DNA of 64,000 nt from Chelatococcus sambhunathii (GTDB lineage: Bacteria > Pseudomonadota > Alphaproteobacteria > Rhizobiales > Methylopilaceae). A program made the translations under genes and the position numbers. The stretch is taken from NCBI GenBank assembly GCA_031316315.1, contig JADBEO010000009.1:52523-116522 (forward strand), read 5' to 3'. Below, piece by piece: positions 1-7,905 of the stretch. The notes below the pieces were generated by a model. The model searched no databases. It had not been told where the DNA came from and worked only from the letters and a program-made list of their open reading frames with translations. Each line of letters starts with the position of its first letter. The stretch's first letter is position 1.

Positions 1-196
1 GATCGACGTCGCCGGGTCGGTAGTAGCGGCGGCCGCCGCCGCGCTTGATCGGCTTGATCTGGGGAAAGCGGGTCTCCCAGAAGCGAAGGACGTGCTGCGG
101 CAATCCGAGTTCGTCCGCGACCTCGCTGATGGTGCGGAACGCGTCGGGGCCCTTGCCGCCGACGTTTCTCGGTTCGTCCCCCGCCTCGAAGCTCAC
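1..196 (-). CDS. MerR-family transcriptional regulator (N-terminal part, runs off window)
   Basis: The first 65 residues of a MerR-type winged-helix regulator are visible. The segment around [19 protein letters not shown] is the classic helix-turn-helix start of this family, followed by RFPQIKP and a GGGRRYY wing motif. The chosen start is a GTG at 194-196 whose GTGA overlaps the ihfA stop, which implies translational coupling. A MerR-like gene directly after ihfA is a standard arrangement in Hyphomicrobiales. Its target is not known from the sequence. The gene is truncated only by the window edge. Confidence 0.85.
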   Translation of the reverse strand, partial: MSFEAGDEPRNVGGKGPDAFRTISEVADELGLPQHVLRFWETRFPQIKPIKRGGGRRYYRPGDVD

Positions 197-513
197 GCCG
201 ATCCGTTCCCCGTATGCTCCTCGCCGCCATTGATGCGGCTCTTCAGGATATTGGATGGCCGGAACACCATCACGCGCCGCGGAGGAATGGGCACTTCTTG
301 TCCGCTCTTGGGATTGCGCCCGACGCGCTGCCCCTTCTCGCGCACCACGAACGAGCCGAACGACGAGAGCTTGACGGTCTCCCCGCGCTCCAGGCAGTCG
401 CCGATCTCGGACAGCACCATCTCGACGAGCGCGGCGGATTCGGTCCGGGACAGCCCGACCTTCTGGTAGACGGCCTCGCAGAGGTCCGCCCGCGTGACTG
501 TTCGCCCCGCCAT
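193..513 (-). CDS. ihfA: Integration host factor subunit alpha
   Basis: A 106-residue DNA-bending protein of the HU/IHF family that forms a heterodimer with IHF-beta and bends DNA sharply during transcription, recombination and replication. The whole HU fold is present. The typical segment [12 protein letters not shown] is followed by [18 protein letters not shown], which forms the DNA-binding beta arms with the intercalating proline region. The length is slightly above the roughly 100 residues usual for IHF-alpha because of a short charged C-terminal tail. It lies downstream of fabH and is coupled to the merR-type gene by a GTGA overlap. Confidence 0.95.
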   Translation of the reverse strand: MAGRTVTRADLCEAVYQKVGLSRTESAALVEMVLSEIGDCLERGETVKLSSFGSFVVREKGQRVGRNPKSGQEVPIPPRRVMVFRPSNILKSRINGGEEHTGNGSA

Positions 514-648
514 TCAGTCGATCTCCCCAAAGTCCGCCGCGTCGAGCGCGATCTTGTGACCCTCGTCCCCTCGGAACGAAGCTATTGGGCAAGCCCGCGC
601 GGGTCAATCTGCGGGAAGCCGGCCATGTGCTGTGGATTCAGGAAAGAA

Positions 649-1620
649 TCACCAGCGCAGCAGCGCCGATCCCCACGTGAATCCACCGCCCATCGCCTCC
701 AGCAGGACGAGGTCGCCGCGCTTGATGCGACCGTCGGCAAGAGCCGCCGCCAGCGCGAGCGGAATGGACGCCGCGGAAGTGTTTCCGTGCTGGTCGACCG
801 TGATCACGACCTTCTCGGGCGCGATGCCGAGCTTCTGGGCGCTCGCGTCGATGATGCGGCGGTTGGCCTGGTGCGGCACGAACCAGTCGATCGTCTCGGC
901 CGTCTCGCCGGTCGCCTCGAAGGCGTCGCGGATCACGTCCGTGATCATGCCGACGGCGTGACGGAAGACTTCGCGGCCTTCCATGCGCAGATGCCCGACG
1001 GTGCCGGTCGAGGAGGGGCCGCCGTCGACGAACAGCTTGCCCTTGTGGCGTCCGTCCGACCTCAGATGCGTGGTTAGGACGCCCCTGCCCTCGGCGTCGC
1101 CTTCGACGGCTTCAAGCACGACCGCGCCCGCCCCGTCGCCGAACAGCACGCAGGTGGTCCGGTCGGTCCAGTCGAGGATGCGCGACATGGTCTCGGCGCC
1201 GATGACGAGCGCCCGCTTGTGCTGGCCGGACACGAGGAACTTGTCGGCGATCGCGAGCGCGTAGACGAAGCCGGAGCACACCGCCTGCACGTCGAAGGCG
1301 AAGCCTTGAGTGATCCCGAGCCCGGCCTGCACCGACACCGCGCTCGCCGGGAAGGTGTTGTCCGGCGTCGAGGTCGCCAGCACGATGAGGTCGATCTCGT
1401 CCGCCGACATCTTGGCGTCCGCCAGCGCGGCGCGGGCGGCGGCGAGCGCGAGGTCGGAGGTCATCTCGCCGGCCGAGGCGACATGGCGCTGCCGGATGCC
1501 CGTGCGCTGGACGATCCAGTCGTCCGAGGTGTCGACCTGTTTCGCGAGGTCGTCGTTCGTCAGGACGTCCGGCGGCAGATAGCAGCCGCAACCACGCACC
1601 ACGGATCGGATCAGGCTCAC
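649..1620 (-). CDS. fabH: Beta-ketoacyl-ACP synthase III (KAS III)
   Basis: A 323-residue thiolase-fold enzyme that condenses acetyl-CoA with malonyl-ACP to start type II fatty acid synthesis in the cytoplasm. The catalytic triad is intact: Cys115 in the VCSGF context, His250 in PHQANRR and Asn280 in HGNTSAAS. The [10 protein letters not shown] signature is also present. The start is a GTG at 1618-1620 overlapping the plsX stop by four bases (GTGA), so the two are translationally coupled. The plsX-fabH-ihfA order is conserved in alphaproteobacteria and links membrane lipid initiation steps in one transcript. About 135 bp separate it from ihfA. Confidence 0.96.
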   Translation of the reverse strand: MSLIRSVVRGCGCYLPPDVLTNDDLAKQVDTSDDWIVQRTGIRQRHVASAGEMTSDLALAAARAALADAKMSADEIDLIVLATSTPDNTFPASAVSVQAGLGITQGFAFDVQAVCSGFVYALAIADKFLVSGQHKRALVIGAETMSRILDWTDRTTCVLFGDGAGAVVLEAVEGDAEGRGVLTTHLRSDGRHKGKLFVDGGPSSTGTVGHLRMEGREVFRHAVGMITDVIRDAFEATGETAETIDWFVPHQANRRIIDASAQKLGIAPEKVVITVDQHGNTSAASIPLALAAALADGRIKRGDLVLLEAMGGGFTWGSALLRW

Positions 1621-2675
1621 GAGGCGACTCCGGCCAGCGCCGGCGCGGCGGGCTCGGGCGCGACCGAGGCGAAGCCCTGATGGATCTTCTCCATCAGGTC
1701 GTAACGCGCCATGTCGTAGCCGAGCTCGACGGCGGAAGCGAAGCCCTCGGCGTCCGTCCCGCCGTGGCTCTTGATCACCACGCCGTCGAGGCCGAGGAAC
1801 ACGCCGCCATTGACCTTGCGGGGATCCATCTTCTCCCGCAGCGTGTCGAAGGCGTGCTTGGCGAGCACGTAGCCGATCTTCGACATCAGCGTCCGGCTGA
1901 TGGCGGAGCGGAGATATTCGCCGATCTGCTTGGCGGTGCCTTCCGCCGTCTTGAGCGCGATGTTTCCGGAGAAGCCCTCCGTCACCACCACGTCGACCGT
2001 GCCCTTGCCGATGTCGTTGCCCTCGACGAACCCGCGGAAATCGAGACGCGGGAAATCTCCCTCGCGCAGAAGGCTCGCCGCCTCCTTGACCTGCTCGACG
2101 CCCTTGACCTCCTCGACGCCGATGTTGAGCAGGCCGACCGTCGGCCGGTCGATGTCGAACAGGATGCGCGCCATGGCGGCGCCCATCACCGCGAAGCTCA
2201 CCAGCTGGTTCGCGTCCGCGCCGATCGTCGCGCCGACGTCGAGCACGATGGATTCGCCGCGTATGGTCGGCCAGATCGCGGCGATCGCCGGACGCTCGAC
2301 GCCCGGCGTCATGCGCACGCAAAGCCGCGACATCGCCATCAGCGCGCCGGTGTTGCCCGCCGAGATCGCCGCGTCGACCCGGCGGGCCTTCACCGCCTCG
2401 AGAGCCAGCCACATCGACGACTTGTAGCGGCCCTTCCGCAGCGCGACGCTTGGCTTGTCGTCCATCGCCACCGAGACGTCGGTGTGCTGGATCTCGGACA
2501 CGGCCCGAAGCGCCGGGTCGGCGTCGAGCAGCGGCCGGATGCGCGCTTCGTCGCCGACGAACAGGAAGTTCAGGTCGGGCTTGCGGGACAAAGCGATCGC
2601 TGCGCCCGGCGCGACGACTTCCGGCCCATGGTCCCCGCCCATGGCGTCGAGTGCGATGCGGACCTTGTCAGTCAT
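1617..2675 (-). CDS. plsX: Phosphate acyltransferase PlsX
   Basis: A 352-residue peripheral membrane enzyme that converts acyl-ACP to acyl-phosphate for the PlsX/PlsY route of phospholipid synthesis. It opens with the diagnostic [20 protein letters not shown] and carries [10 protein letters not shown] and the [13 protein letters not shown] segment of the family. The ATG at 2673-2675 is chosen because this motif should lie at the extreme N-terminus. The open frame upstream adds a non-conserved, Arg/Pro-rich stretch. The gene is coupled to fabH by a GTGA overlap and separated from the DUF177 gene by 144 bp, which could hold its own promoter. Confidence 0.95.
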   Translation of the reverse strand: MTDKVRIALDAMGGDHGPEVVAPGAAIALSRKPDLNFLFVGDEARIRPLLDADPALRAVSEIQHTDVSVAMDDKPSVALRKGRYKSSMWLALEAVKARRVDAAISAGNTGALMAMSRLCVRMTPGVERPAIAAIWPTIRGESIVLDVGATIGADANQLVSFAVMGAAMARILFDIDRPTVGLLNIGVEEVKGVEQVKEAASLLREGDFPRLDFRGFVEGNDIGKGTVDVVVTEGFSGNIALKTAEGTAKQIGEYLRSAISRTLMSKIGYVLAKHAFDTLREKMDPRKVNGGVFLGLDGVVIKSHGGTDAEGFASAVELGYDMARYDLMEKIHQGFASVAPEPAAPALAGVAS

Positions 2676-2819
2676 ACGTCCTGGGCCGGGAGAGCGCGCC
2701 GCGTGGCGAAGACGCGGCGTTGGGGGGCGCCGCTCGGGAAGGGCGGCGGTTCGGGCGCGGGACCATAACGTGCGCCGCCGTGGTGGCAAGACCAGAACGC
2801 GCCGGCCACGATCGGGTTC

Positions 2820-3329
2820 TCATTCGTCGCGCTTGAGGTCGCGAAGGGCGGCGAAGGGCGATGCGGCGGCGCGATTTTCGCCGGCGTCGTCGAAGGTCGC
2901 TCCCGGCTTGCGGGGATGAGGATCCAGCCCGAGCGTGAAGAATTCGGCGACGACCGCGCCAAGATCGACCACGCCTGCGACGATCGGGTCCGGCGCGTCG
3001 TCGGCGCCGTCTTCGATGGCGTCCCGGGCGGCGCTTTCCGTCTCCGGCGCGAATCGCACCTCGACCTCCTCGTCGACCGCCTCGATGAACGGATCGAGCG
3101 TCACCACGCAGATCCGCGTCGTCAGCGCCTCGACGCGCCCGCGGACGGAAAGCCCGTCCCTGCCGGTCGGCCGGACGTCGAGCCGGGCGACGAGCCGCTC
3201 GATGCTTTCGACCTCGTTCTCCGCGGCGAGAGCCGCGCGCTCGGCCTCGTCCGCGACGATCTCGATCGTCTCGCCCTGCGGCGGCACGGTCGCCACGATC
3301 AGCGGCCGGGACAGCGGGAGCCGGCTCAC
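2820..3329 (-). CDS. DUF177 (YceD-like) family protein
   Basis: A 169-residue cytoplasmic protein of the DUF177/YceD family, whose members in other bacteria and plastids are linked to 23S rRNA accumulation. The conserved part is the segment VRGRVEALTTRICVVTLDPF, in which an acidic stretch follows the Cys. The C-terminus is acidic and includes VVDLGAVVAEFFTLGLDPHPRKPGA, typical of alphaproteobacterial members. The GTG start at 3327-3329 overlaps the stop of the preceding chaperone gene (GTGA). In many bacteria this gene precedes rpmF; here, as in other alphaproteobacteria, it precedes plsX-fabH. The molecular function is inferred from the family only. Confidence 0.85.
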   Translation of the reverse strand: MSRLPLSRPLIVATVPPQGETIEIVADEAERAALAAENEVESIERLVARLDVRPTGRDGLSVRGRVEALTTRICVVTLDPFIEAVDEEVEVRFAPETESAARDAIEDGADDAPDPIVAGVVDLGAVVAEFFTLGLDPHPRKPGATFDDAGENRAAASPFAALRDLKRDE

Positions 3330-3868
3330 GAGCGCGCCTCCTCGACAGGCGGGAACGCCGGCCAGCCGGCGCCGTCGACCGGCCGTGCGGCGAGATCGGC
3401 GTCCGCGCGGACGGCGTAGCGGGCGAGCCGCAGGGCTGCGGCCGGCGACGCGCCGCCGAAAACGTTCTTGTCGAGAGCTTTCGCCAGCATCTCCTCGTCT
3501 CCCGCGTCGAGCGCGGCGTCGTAGGCCTTCGCCCCGTCATAGAAGGATTGCGCCATGGCCTTCATCCGCTTCGGGACCGACAGGTCGCCGACGCCGATCT
3601 CGCGCAGGTTGGCGTCGAGCGTGCGGACCATGGCGTCGAACACCGACTGGCCAAGCGCCGCGGCGTCCTGCGTCGCCTCACGACGGAGCCGCCTCAGCGC
3701 GAGCGCCGCGTGCAGCACGATGAGCTCGAAGCGGCCGGGCAGCGAGTCGGGCGCTCCGAGGTCCCGATAGAGCTCCGGCCGTCGCGCCGCCGCCACGATC
3801 GCGGCGTAGATCGCTTCGCCCCGGTCGTCCGACGGTCGGGCGCGCTTGTTGAAAAGTCCCGCGAACAT
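3326..3868 (-). CDS. Ubiquinol-cytochrome c chaperone family protein
   Basis: A 180-residue protein of the CBP3/UQCC1 family, whose members assist maturation of the cytochrome bc1 complex. The recognisable core includes the YRDLGAPDSLPGRFELIVLHAALALRR region, an internal DAMVRTLDANLREIGVGDLSVPKRMK segment and a YDGAKAYDAAL region, the usual alphaproteobacterial form. There is no signal peptide, so it is probably cytoplasmic or membrane associated. It heads the minus-strand operon and overlaps the DUF177 gene by four bases. A 187-bp divergent promoter region separates it from the BamE-like gene. Confidence 0.85.
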   Translation of the reverse strand: MFAGLFNKRARPSDDRGEAIYAAIVAAARRPELYRDLGAPDSLPGRFELIVLHAALALRRLRREATQDAAALGQSVFDAMVRTLDANLREIGVGDLSVPKRMKAMAQSFYDGAKAYDAALDAGDEEMLAKALDKNVFGGASPAAALRLARYAVRADADLAARPVDGAGWPAFPPVEEARS

Positions 3869-4055
3869 CCGGCTTTCGCGCCCGCGGCGCGTCTTGATAC
3901 CGCCGCCAGTTGAACTGCGGCCGCCTGCGGGTTACGCCAAGGCCGGCGAAGGGGCAAGCCTTGCGGGGACGAAGCCTTCGCCGACGGCCGCGACGCGGGT
4001 GGGCGCCACGCGACGGGCCGAAAGAGCGTCGTGCGTTTCGGGAGGACGTCCGGAG

Positions 4056-4505
4056 ATGAGTGTGAAGACCAAGCTGACCGCGCGCTCCGCGGCCTTCCTC
4101 GCCGCCGCCGTCGGAGCGCTTGCGCTGACCGGCTGCGCCGAGGACCAGACCAAGGGCTATGTGATGGCCCCGAACGCGCTGCAGCAGGTCCCGGTCGGCT
4201 CGAGCCAGGAGCAGGTCCTGGTCGTTCTCGGCACGCCGTCGACGACCGCGACGCTTAAGGGCGAGGTCTACTACTACATCAGCCAGAAGACGCACCGGCC
4301 GGTCGCCTTCATGAACCCGAAGATCACCGATCAGCAGGTGGTCGCGGTCTATTTCGACCAGAACCGCAAGGTCCAGCGCGTCGCGAACTACGGCATGCAA
4401 GACGGCAAGCTGATCGACTACGTGACGAACACCACCCCGACGGCCGGCGAAGAGCGCAACTTCATCGAGCACATGTTCCGGGGTCTGCTGTCGAACGACG
4501 AATGA
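4056..4505 (+). CDS. bamE: BamE/SmpA-OmlA-like outer membrane assembly lipoprotein
   Basis: A 149-residue lipoprotein likely to be the BamE component of the outer-membrane beta-barrel assembly machine. The signal peptide ends in the lipobox LTGC, so the mature protein would start at the cysteine near residue 28. The core has the family pattern of QVPVGSSQEQVLVVLGTPST, then a strand-rich YYYISQK segment, then QQVVAVYFDQNRKVQRVANYG. ATG 4056 was preferred over the longer open frame because it places the signal peptide at the N-terminus. In alphaproteobacteria this gene commonly lies divergent to the bc1 chaperone, as here. Its stop overlaps the next start (ATGA). Confidence 0.88.
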   Translation: MSVKTKLTARSAAFLAAAVGALALTGCAEDQTKGYVMAPNALQQVPVGSSQEQVLVVLGTPSTTATLKGEVYYYISQKTHRPVAFMNPKITDQQVVAVYFDQNRKVQRVANYGMQDGKLIDYVTNTTPTAGEERNFIEHMFRGLLSNDE

Positions 4506-4945
4506 GGCGGGCCGCGACGCCGCGCGGTCGTCTCCTCGGCGCCTGCCTCGCGGCGGCTGTCGTCGTGCCGCCGCTGACAGGCGCGGCGGCCGCGCCCGGC
4601 GATCAGCAATATGTGACCATCGTCAGCCACGATCCGTCGGGCTTCCTGCGCGCGCTCAGGGCGGGCGCGGACTTCGTCAAGGGCGGACGCGGGCGGACGT
4701 TCCGCATCATCCTCGCGGGCGCCGGCGTGATCATCGCGATTCCGGGGACGTCGACCGTGCAGCGCGACTACATGAAGACGCGCGTCGCTGGCGTGCAGGT
4801 CTTCGCCTGCAAGGAATCGATCGACGCGCTGGCCAAGGCCAACCGCCGCCCCATTCCGACGCTTCCCGGAATCAGCGTCCAGAAGTGCGAGAGCCTGCGC
4901 AACAAGATGGACGTCGCCGGCTGGCAAGTCGCGCCGGGCATCTGA
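4502..4945 (+). CDS. Exported DsrE/DsrF-like family protein
   Basis: A 147-residue protein with an N-terminal Sec-type signal (Arg-rich start, then GACLAAAVVVPPLTGAAAA) and a small alpha/beta domain resembling DsrE/DsrF sulfur-relay proteins. The pattern is a beta strand (YVTIVSHDP), a helix, then FRIILAGAGVIIAIPGT. Two cysteines, in VQVFACKES and VQKCESL, could be redox active or form a disulfide. It is translationally coupled (ATGA) to the BamE-like lipoprotein, so the two are probably co-produced and both exported. Which sulfur or thiol chemistry it performs is unknown; the assignment to the DsrE fold is by pattern only. Confidence 0.65.
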   Translation: MRRAATPRGRLLGACLAAAVVVPPLTGAAAAPGDQQYVTIVSHDPSGFLRALRAGADFVKGGRGRTFRIILAGAGVIIAIPGTSTVQRDYMKTRVAGVQVFACKESIDALAKANRRPIPTLPGISVQKCESLRNKMDVAGWQVAPGI

Positions 4946-4958
4946 GCGGACGCGCGCA

Positions 4959-5396
4959 ATGACCCTTCATCTCCAGAAGCTGTGCGTCGGCTGCGATTCG
5001 CCGGAGGAGCTGCGCGCCTGGATCGCGGAGCGCATGGCCGACAGGCGCCGGCGCGGCGCGCCGGAGGAGCAGGCGCACGTCACCCGGACCATGCCGAAGC
5101 GCGCCGCCGAGGTGCTCGACGGCGGTTCGCTCTACTGGGTGATCAAGGGAACGATTCTGGTCCGCCAGAGGATCAGCGAGCTGCGGGCCGTGAAGGACGC
5201 CGACGGAACCGACCGCTGCGCCATCGTGATGGTCCCGGAGCTCGTGCCTGTGCGCCCGACGCCGCGGCGGCCCTTCCAGGGCTGGCGCTACCTGCCGGCG
5301 AACGAGGCTCCGGCGGATCTCGCCGAGGACGAGAATCTCGCGCCCGGCCTGCCCGGCCATCTCGTCGCGGAACTGCGCTCGCTCGGCCTGATGTGA
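4959..5396 (+). CDS. DUF1489 family protein
   Basis: A 145-residue soluble protein matching the alphaproteobacterial DUF1489 family. Features typical of the family are LHLQKLCVGCDSPEEL at the start, a THTRxxPKR-type segment (here VTRTMPKRAAEVLDGGSLYWVIKG) and PRRPFQGWRYLPANEAPADL near the C-terminus. There is no signal peptide or membrane helix, so it is cytoplasmic. It follows the DsrE-like gene by 13 bp and precedes the DUF599 gene by 29 bp, which suggests one operon. No biochemical function is established for the family, and none can be inferred from the motifs seen. Confidence 0.85.
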   Translation: MTLHLQKLCVGCDSPEELRAWIAERMADRRRRGAPEEQAHVTRTMPKRAAEVLDGGSLYWVIKGTILVRQRISELRAVKDADGTDRCAIVMVPELVPVRPTPRRPFQGWRYLPANEAPADLAEDENLAPGLPGHLVAELRSLGLM

Positions 5397-5425
5397 AGTT
5401 CGACGCCGCGGGCTAGTCTGGCGCC

Positions 5426-6106
5426 ATGACGAACGTCTTCTCGCCTCTCGACCTCGTCGCCCTCGGCGTGTTCCTCGCCGCCTGGATCGGCCATCACTTC
5501 CATTCCGAGCTCTCGCCGAAGAGCCTCAACGCCATCATGGCCAAGAGGCGGCGCAACTGGATGGAGCGGATGGCGCGGCGCGACGCCCGCATGCCGGATT
5601 CGATCGCGATGCAGGGCCTGCAGAACGGAGCGGCCTTCTTCGCCTCGACCTCGCTGATCGCGATCGGCGGCGGGCTCGCGGCGCTGCGCGCGAGCGATCA
5701 GGCGGTGCAGGTCTTCGCCTCGCTGCCCTTCGGCATCGAGACGACCGTCCAGCTCTACGACGTCAAGGCGCTCGGCTTCTCCGCGATCTTCGTCTACGCC
5801 TTCTTCAAGTTCGTCTGGGCCTACCGGCTGTTCAACTACTGCTCGATCCTCGTGGTGTCGGCGCCGCCGCCCCAAGAGGCCGGCACGCCCCAGATGGCGG
5901 TCGCGATCGAACGGGCGGCGCGCATGAACATCGAGGCCGGCCGCCACTTCAACCGCGGCCTGCGCGCGCTGTTCTTCGTGCTCGCCTATCTCGGCTGGTT
6001 CGTCAGCCCCTATGTTCTGATCGGCGCCAGCCTCGCCGTCCTGGTCGTGCTCTACCGCCGCCAGTTCGCGTCAGAGCCGGTCAGCGCGGCGTCGCTCGGG
6101 GATTAA
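5426..6106 (+). CDS. DUF599 family membrane protein
   Basis: A 226-residue inner-membrane protein of the DUF599 family. Hydrophobic helices are visible at about residues 6-24 (LDLVALGVFLAAWIGHHF), 70-90, 115-140 and 185-215. The cytoplasmic loop after the first helix carries the family's MAKRRRNWMERMARRDARMPD segment, and a MNIEAGRHFNRGLRA segment precedes the last helix pair. The function is unknown. It is the last gene of the plus-strand bamE operon and is followed by a REP-like palindromic element that may stabilise the transcript end. Confidence 0.85.
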   Translation: MTNVFSPLDLVALGVFLAAWIGHHFHSELSPKSLNAIMAKRRRNWMERMARRDARMPDSIAMQGLQNGAAFFASTSLIAIGGGLAALRASDQAVQVFASLPFGIETTVQLYDVKALGFSAIFVYAFFKFVWAYRLFNYCSILVVSAPPPQEAGTPQMAVAIERAARMNIEAGRHFNRGLRALFFVLAYLGWFVSPYVLIGASLAVLVVLYRRQFASEPVSAASLGD

Positions 6107-6134
6107 AGCAAGATGATTTCGAGTTGGACCACCG

Positions 6135-6213
6135 CGTCATGCCCGGGCTTGACCCGGCCATCCCTCGCGCCGGCCGCGGCCGACGGGTCGCCGGGTCAAG
6201 CCCGGCGATGACG
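6135..6213. repeat. REP-like palindromic element, family A (copy 1)
   Basis: Two inverted arms face each other: CGTCATGCCCGGGCTTGACC at the left and the complementary GGTCAAGCCCGGCGATGACG at the right, around a GC-rich centre. A second copy with nearly the same arms lies at 17195-17276. The element sits between convergent genes (DUF599 on plus, sulfatase on minus), the usual place for such intergenic palindromes. They may act as transcription terminators or mRNA 3'-end stabilisers. Confidence 0.8.
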
Positions 6214-6236
6214 ACCCGGACCAAACGCATCACGCC

Positions 6237-7760
6237 CTAGTCGACTGCCTCGGCTTCGGGCTTCGGCGCGGCGTCGGCGGCGCGGCGCGGGATGTAGGCG
6301 GCGAGGCGATCGGCTAGCGCCGCCGTCTCCTTGTCAGGCTTGTGGCAGAGGTTGTCCCATTCCCAGGGATCGGAGCGCTCGTCGTAGAGCTCGCGGCCGC
6401 CGTCGCCATAGACGATCAGCCGGTGCGTGTCGGTGCGGACGGCGAAATGCTTGTCCTTGTCCCCGCTCCTGCCTTCGCCGACGTCCAGCGCCCAGGTCGT
6501 CAGCACATGATCGCGCGGCTCGCCGCCGCCCTTGCCCCTGAGCTTGTCGGCGAATGACACGCCATCGAGCCCCTCCGGGACCTCGCCGGTCGCGAGCTTG
6601 GCGAGCGTCGGATAGATGTCGAGCGAGGAGATCAGCGCGTCGGTCGGCCCCGAGCGCAGCCCCTCCCCGCCGATCAGCAGCGGCACATGGGTCGCGCGCT
6701 CCCAGAGCGTGAACTTGCGCCAGGCCAGCTTCTCGCCGAGCTGCCAGCCGTGATCCGACCAGACGCAGACGATCGTGTCGGAGGCGTTCGGTCCCTCGAG
6801 CAGGCCATCGAGCAGCACGCCCACGGCCTCGTCAGCAAGTGAGATCGCGGCGAGGTAGGCCTGGATGGCCGACTTCCAGCCCTTCCCGGCGATGATCTTG
6901 CGATGGTCGTCGACATATTGCCGGACCATCTCCTTGCCGCCCGCTGGCAGGTCGCGATCGTCCTTGTTGGTCCCGACCGACGTGTTCTCAGTGTCCAGCG
7001 CGCCGAGCGGGTAGCGGATCCTGTCGATCGGGTACGCGTCGAACCACTTCTGCGGGACGACCCAGGGCATGTGCGGCTTGCGGATCCCGAGCGCGGCGAA
7101 GAACGGCTTGTCGTGGCGTTTCGACAGGACGTTCCTGACCATCCAGCGCGCCCGCGCGACGTCCTCGGTCTCTGACGTCTGCTTGCCGCTCGGACCCCAG
7201 TCCAGGGTCTCCTTGCCGTTTTCGCGGAGGTCGGCGAGGTACTCGAAATCCGTCCACGCCTTGGGATCATTGGCGGCCGAGTCGCCGTCGCCCTCCCCGC
7301 GCCAGCCGCCGTGGAAGATCTTGCCGGTCCCGATCGTCCTGTAGCCGGCGTCCCTGAACCAGCGGACGATCGAGGGCCGCTCGCGGAGCATGGTGTCGGG
7401 CCAGTTGCCGGTCTTGTTGGTGTAGACGCCGCTGCGGAACGGCTCCACGCTGAACAGGATCGAGGCGCGCGCCGACTGGCAGGCGGGCGACGGCGTATAG
7501 GCGCGGCGAAAGCCTGTGACGAGGCGCGAGAGCCGGTCGAGATTCGGCGTCTTCACGCCCGGATAGCCGCCGAGCCACCCGTTCCAGTCGTTCATGTCGT
7601 CGATCGGGATGAACAGGACGTTCGGCCGGCGCCCGTCCTTCGCGACAGCCGGCGCCGCCAGCGTCTCGACCGGGCGGCCCAGCGCCCCCGCCGCCATGGC
7701 GACGCCCGCCGCCTGAAGGCTTGTTCTCAGCACGCCGCGCCGCGTGATCCGTCCGGCCAT
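6237..7760 (-). CDS. Tat-exported type I sulfatase
   Basis: A 507-residue arylsulfatase-fold enzyme, closest in pattern to iduronate-2-sulfatase/choline-sulfatase-like proteins. A Tat signal (RITRRGVLRTSLQAAG) occupies the first 40 residues, so it acts in the periplasm. Metal ligands are visible in FIPIDDMNDW, and the formylglycine site is Cys94 in ACQSARAS (CxSxR), with the downstream TGKIFHG and KPHMPW segments typical of the family. Near the C-terminus VWSDHGWQLGEK supplies the second metal-binding Asp-His. It stands alone, with no formylglycine-generating enzyme in the window. The 145 bp upstream are unusually AT-rich and likely hold the promoter. The substrate is unknown. Confidence 0.85.
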   Translation of the reverse strand: MAGRITRRGVLRTSLQAAGVAMAAGALGRPVETLAAPAVAKDGRRPNVLFIPIDDMNDWNGWLGGYPGVKTPNLDRLSRLVTGFRRAYTPSPACQSARASILFSVEPFRSGVYTNKTGNWPDTMLRERPSIVRWFRDAGYRTIGTGKIFHGGWRGEGDGDSAANDPKAWTDFEYLADLRENGKETLDWGPSGKQTSETEDVARARWMVRNVLSKRHDKPFFAALGIRKPHMPWVVPQKWFDAYPIDRIRYPLGALDTENTSVGTNKDDRDLPAGGKEMVRQYVDDHRKIIAGKGWKSAIQAYLAAISLADEAVGVLLDGLLEGPNASDTIVCVWSDHGWQLGEKLAWRKFTLWERATHVPLLIGGEGLRSGPTDALISSLDIYPTLAKLATGEVPEGLDGVSFADKLRGKGGGEPRDHVLTTWALDVGEGRSGDKDKHFAVRTDTHRLIVYGDGGRELYDERSDPWEWDNLCHKPDKETAALADRLAAYIPRRAADAAPKPEAEAVD

Positions 7761-7905
7761 ATCGCCCCCGACTCGCTCGTTGCTCGGACGGGGGAGAAAA
7801 CATCCCTGATATGACTTTGTCGATAGATTTTATAGACATCATTGGCGCGGTAGCGCGCAGGACGGATTAAGACGTTGTTTTAACCTTATATTTCCGCTGC
7901 AGAAA

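Noticed and set aside
7866..7890. CtrA-type TTAA-N7-TTAA site between cimA and the sulfatase gene
   Set aside because: The TTAA pair is present but the spacing is nine bases, not seven.
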